A stretch of 64,000 bases of DNA from Pseudomonas guariconensis (GTDB lineage: Bacteria; Pseudomonadota; Gammaproteobacteria; Pseudomonadales; Pseudomonadaceae): positions 248,001-312,000 of the forward strand of contig NZ_FMYX01000006.1 of assembly GCF_900102675.1 (NCBI RefSeq), written 5' to 3'. The position numbers and the translations under genes are program-made. The first letter of the stretch is position 1. Every line of letters begins with the position of its first letter. Shown here piece by piece: positions 60,940 to 64,000 of this stretch. Under the pieces are notes generated by a model. It was not told the DNA's origin. It saw only the letters and a program-made list of their open reading frames with translations, and searched no databases.

Positions 60940-63522
60940 TCAGAGCGCGCCACGCTGGTCGCTGCGCGCCTTGAGCAAACACTCGAAATGCTGGCGATCC
61001 AGCGGGCGGCTCAGGTAGTAGCCCTGGACTTCGTCACAGCGATCCTTGGCCAGCAGCTTGAGCTGTTGCTCGGTTTCCACTCCTTCGGCGGTCACCTCCA
61101 GGCCCATGGCCCGGCCCAGGTTGATGATTGCCTGAACCACGGCGCGATCGTTGCCGCTCGGGTTGCCTAGGCCTGCGATGAATCGCTTGTCGATCTTGAT
61201 GCTGTCGAACGGGTAAGTCCGCAAGTAGCCCAGGGAAGAATAGCCGGTGCCGAAATCGTCCATGTTCAGGCGTACGCCGAGCTCCTTGAGGGCGAGCATG
61301 GTGCCTAGGGCGCCCTCGATGTCGTTGAGCATGACGTTTTCGGTGATTTCCAGCTCCAGGCGCTGGGCCGGAAAACCCGTGTCCAACAGGATTTCGCGTA
61401 CATCCGCCACTACGTTGCTACGGGAAAACTGCGCCGGCGAAAGATTGACCGAAATCAGCAGGTCCTGGGGCCAGTCTCGGGCGCTTTGGCAGGCCTCGCG
61501 CAGTACCCATCGGCCGAGGGCGACAATGAGATCGCTTTGTTCGGCTAGAGGAATGAAGGTATCCGGGCCGAGCAGACCTTCCTGGGGATGCTGCCAGCGC
61601 AGGAGCGCTTCGACCGAAACGATCTGAAGGTCCCGCAGGCGATACCGGGGTTGATAGTGAAGCACGAATTCTTCGTGTTTCAGGGCGCGGCGAAGGTCGT
61701 TCTCCAATTGGCGGCGATACTGGATCTGCTGATTCATCTGCGCATCGAAGTAACGCCAAGTGTGCTTGCCTTCGCCTTTGGCCTGGTAAAGGGCGATGTC
61801 GGCGCAGCGTATCAGCTCCCCGGCATCGTAGCCTTGGGCGCGGCTCTGGGCGATGCCGAGGCTGGCGCCGATGTGCAGTGCTTGGTCTTCGAATAGGATG
61901 GGCTGCTGCAGCAGATCGATCAGTCGGGCACAGAAGCGATCGACTTCGCTGTGATTGTCCAGTCCACTGAGTACCAATACGAACTCGTCTCCGCCCAGGC
62001 GTGCTACCAGGTCACCTTCGCGGGTGGTATCGCGCAGGCGCGTGGCGACTTCCAGCAGCACGGCATCGCCAGCGGCATGGCCAAGGGCGTCGTTGATCGG
62101 CTTGAAGTTGTCCAGATCCAACAACAGCAAAGTCAGTGGCGGCGCGTCGCTGCCACGCAGCAGCGCCTGTTCCAGGTGGCGGGCGAGCTTGTTGCGATTG
62201 GCAAGGCCGGTGAGGGCATCGTGCATCGAAAGGTGCTGGATACGCGCATGGGCGTCCACTTCGTCGGTGATATCGCTGGCGGTACCGCGAAAACCGTTGT
62301 GCTTGCCCTCGAACAGGATCGGCCGAGCCGAGATCCGGCAATAACGGTTCTGGCCGTTGTGATCCCGGTAGGCGCAACGCAGGTTGGCCAGCTGCTGCGG
62401 GTCGGCCTGCGCCTGGCTGTCCAGCCAGGAGGAGAGGGGAGTGGTGTCGCAAGACAGTAGTTGGTTCAGCGGCTGGCCCAGCCAATCTTCGACGGCGTAG
62501 CCGGTGACTCGCACGAAGCGTTGGGACAGGTAGGTCAGGCGCTGTTGGCGATCGGTTTCCCAGATCCAATCGGACGCTGCCTCAGCGACGGCGCGAAAAC
62601 GCTGCTCGCTGGCCTCCAAGGCCTGGTTGCTCTGCTGCAGGCGTTGCAGGCTCAGCTCGACGGCACGCGAGCCCTGCAACACCTGGCGAAACAGGTAGAG
62701 CATCACCAGCCCCAGTACCAGCAATGCCCCAGACAGAGGCGGGAGTACCGCCCAGAGCAATTGCCTGCCCGGTTGCGGGCTGCTCCAGGCCAGGCTGTAG
62801 CCGGTGTCGCCCAGCGTGATGCGAGGATGGCTGCGGGCATCGATCGCGTCTTTTTCCAGGTGCAGGTCGGTCAGGCCGGCGCCTTTACCGAGCTGGGAGA
62901 GCTTCGGTCCGGTCAGTTCATCGACGAACAGCATCACCGGTGCGTCGTCCACCTCGCTTGGCTCGACGTCTTTGTCCGGGCGTACGGCGGCGGCGCTGAG
63001 CACGGCCGGTGAACCGTCGAGCAACACAAACTGGGTCACCTGTTCCCGAGCAGGGGCCGCCGCGCGGGCTTCGGTGATAATCGCCGCCAAAGGTCCATCG
63101 ATGAGGGCGCTGGCCGGCGAGTCGGTCGGCTTTCCTCTGAGCAGGGCATAAGTGGTGCGCTGGTCGTCCACCACGAAGACGCCTTCGTAACCACTGGCGG
63201 TGTACAGTGAATCGCCGATGTTCTTCTCTTCGTAAGCCCAATGCCAATCGACCTGGCCGGCCAAGTGCTGGTAGGCGGCATCCCACACCGCATAACTGGA
63301 CAGGAACTGACGCGAAGCCTGCAGTCGTTGTTCCAAGGCCTGGGTAGCCTGGAACGTGCTGCGTTCCTGCTCCTGTCGATCGAGAATTCGGGCAATGTTA
63401 AACAGTGCGCCTAGAGTGACCAGAGCGGCGAGTATAAACAGCAGGGAAAAACCAATGATCAGGCGACGAACCTGCAAGCGCGGAGCAGGGGTGCTGGGCG
63501 AAGAGTCGACATGCCTGTCCAT
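60940..63522 (-). CDS. CHASE4-PAS-GGDEF-EAL cyclic-di-GMP protein
   Basis: An 860-residue inner-membrane protein: a membrane helix (about 22-45), a periplasmic CHASE4 sensor (about 50-260; SSYAVWDAAYQHLAGQVDWH), a second helix (about 270-290), a PAS domain (about 315-430), a GGDEF domain with intact ARLGGDEFVLVL, and an EAL domain with EALLRW, NMDDFGTGYSSL and AEGVETE. Both catalytic sites look competent. AAGGAG 9 bases before ATG at 63522 supports this start; an ATG at 63549 has a weaker site. Confidence 0.93.
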   Translation of the reverse strand: MDRHVDSSPSTPAPRLQVRRLIIGFSLLFILAALVTLGALFNIARILDRQEQERSTFQATQALEQRLQASRQFLSSYAVWDAAYQHLAGQVDWHWAYEEKNIGDSLYTASGYEGVFVVDDQRTTYALLRGKPTDSPASALIDGPLAAIITEARAAAPAREQVTQFVLLDGSPAVLSAAAVRPDKDVEPSEVDDAPVMLFVDELTGPKLSQLGKGAGLTDLHLEKDAIDARSHPRITLGDTGYSLAWSSPQPGRQLLWAVLPPLSGALLVLGLVMLYLFRQVLQGSRAVELSLQRLQQSNQALEASEQRFRAVAEAASDWIWETDRQQRLTYLSQRFVRVTGYAVEDWLGQPLNQLLSCDTTPLSSWLDSQAQADPQQLANLRCAYRDHNGQNRYCRISARPILFEGKHNGFRGTASDITDEVDAHARIQHLSMHDALTGLANRNKLARHLEQALLRGSDAPPLTLLLLDLDNFKPINDALGHAAGDAVLLEVATRLRDTTREGDLVARLGGDEFVLVLSGLDNHSEVDRFCARLIDLLQQPILFEDQALHIGASLGIAQSRAQGYDAGELIRCADIALYQAKGEGKHTWRYFDAQMNQQIQYRRQLENDLRRALKHEEFVLHYQPRYRLRDLQIVSVEALLRWQHPQEGLLGPDTFIPLAEQSDLIVALGRWVLREACQSARDWPQDLLISVNLSPAQFSRSNVVADVREILLDTGFPAQRLELEITENVMLNDIEGALGTMLALKELGVRLNMDDFGTGYSSLGYLRTYPFDSIKIDKRFIAGLGNPSGNDRAVVQAIINLGRAMGLEVTAEGVETEQQLKLLAKDRCDEVQGYYLSRPLDRQHFECLLKARSDQRGAL

Positions 63523-63823
63523 GCGCGAGAGCTCCTTGATGAACTGCATCCCTGGTGCGCGGCGGCCTGGGGCAGGTTCAGTCAGGATAGGCCAGCTTGC
63601 GCGTGGCAGCGCCGTCCTGGGAGAAATTCACTTGGTCACGTTTTTCGCGCTTGGCTGCACTGTTCGGGAGACTTGGGGTCGGCTGTAAGGGGCCCAGCCC
63701 GCTACTGTTGTGTGTGGGGCACGTTTATCGCATAAGCCGCATTAATGTTGTTCAGCATCAATTCATCGATGAAAAATGGCCTCGCAGGCTATTTCACGGT
63801 TAAGCCAATCACTGTGGAGTACC
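63523..63823. other. intergenic region before the right-edge gene
   Basis: About 300 bases without a gene. It contains TTGTTCAGCATCAA at 63748-63761, 9 of 10 matches to the ANR/FNR consensus, 63 bases before the next start. Otherwise I see no clear promoter or RNA. Confidence 0.4.
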
Positions 63824-64000
63824 ATGAACGCCTTGCTTTTGGTCGGAGTGCTACTGCTCATGTTGCCCCTTGACTCTAACGCTGGTGGGGCGGCGCCCCA
63901 TCGGGATGGGCGTTTTCATAACCAGGCCATCCTGCCTCAGGACGGCGCTCTGAAAAAACTGCGTATTGGCTTGAAGTACCTGTTCCTGCGCAAGCCCCCC
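63824..64000 (+). CDS. exported protein, N-terminal fragment (window edge)
   Basis: The first 59 codons of a gene that continues past the window. It begins with a signal-like hydrophobic stretch (MNALLLVGVLLLMLPLDS) ending near SNAGG, then DGRFHNQAILPQDGALKKLR and IGLKYLFLRKPP. The FHNQ and following Leu/Lys segment are reminiscent of periplasmic MBL-fold (NAPE-PLD-like) hydrolases, but this fragment is too short to prove it. GGAG precedes the ATG. Confidence 0.5.
   Translation, partial: MNALLLVGVLLLMLPLDSNAGGAAPHRDGRFHNQAILPQDGALKKLRIGLKYLFLRKPP

Noticed and set aside
1..64000. Search for tRNA, rRNA, CRISPR arrays, insertion sequences and phage genes
   Set aside because: I saw no regularly spaced repeats, no transposase or integrase motifs, and no cloverleaf-like gene. 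The only repeats are short REP-type palindromes.

Overview
The window is a stretch of bacterial chromosome, GC-rich and densely coding, that fits a Pseudomonas of the P. putida group. The gene order pyrC-motY-argG, then nth-rnf-metG-apbC-dcd, and a complete livKHMGF cluster followed by rapA is typical of pseudomonads. The FliA-type, ArgR-type and ANR-type sites also match Pseudomonas consensus sequences. I see no rRNA, tRNA, insertion sequence, prophage or CRISPR array. This is core chromosome with a few lineage-specific genes.

Layout. 1-4.7 kb: pyrC (cut by the left edge), motY behind a FliA-like promoter, argG behind two ArgR-like half-sites, a small membrane protein, an orphan NarL-type response regulator and a small acidic protein. 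4.7-8.9 kb: nth followed by a reduced rnf cluster (A, B, D, G, E; no rnfC). 8.9-13.8 kb: metG, divergent apbC, a cold-shock gene and dcd. 13.8-22.2 kb, mostly minus strand: a zinc acylase/desuccinylase, a DNA ligase/exonuclease pair, a periplasmic acylase, two SEC-C metal-binding proteins, an LEA14-like lipoprotein and a DUF6231 protein. 22.3-25.7 kb: two tandem OmpA lipoproteins, DUF1145, a collagen-like exported protein and a CopD-family protein. 25.8-34.1 kb: dinG, a beta-agarase-like glycoside hydrolase, a serine hydrolase, an OmpA lipoprotein with a histone-like tail, pdxH and a glycine-zipper lipoprotein. 34.2-43.8 kb: nhaA, an FAD oxidoreductase, a lipoprotein, the branched-chain amino acid transporter livFGMHK and a DUF2288 gene. 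44-46.2 kb: a 726-residue FtsZ/tubulin-like GTPase. 46.4-54.2 kb: a 3-hydroxyisobutyrate-dehydrogenase-like enzyme, an MHYT-GGDEF-EAL protein, rapA, small hypothetical genes and a 38-residue CcoM-like oxidase subunit with two ANR boxes. 54.4-64 kb: an AaeBXA-like efflux set, a divergent SDR/LysR pair, a GAF histidine kinase, a CHASE4-PAS-GGDEF-EAL protein and a partial gene at the right edge.

Genes that work together: livKHMGF is one ABC importer with a hairpin after livK. The FUSC, DUF1656 and HlyD genes form one exporter. The exonuclease and ligase overlap by 4 bases and are probably co-translated. The rnf genes overlap but lack the NADH-binding subunit and the membrane iron-sulfur cysteines.

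The most unusual item is the FtsZ/tubulin-like protein at 44061-46241. It keeps recognisable T1, T3, T4 and T7 loops but has a long N-terminal arm, about 270 extra C-terminal residues and no operon partner. The degenerate Rnf cluster and the ANR-controlled ccoM-like micro-gene are next.
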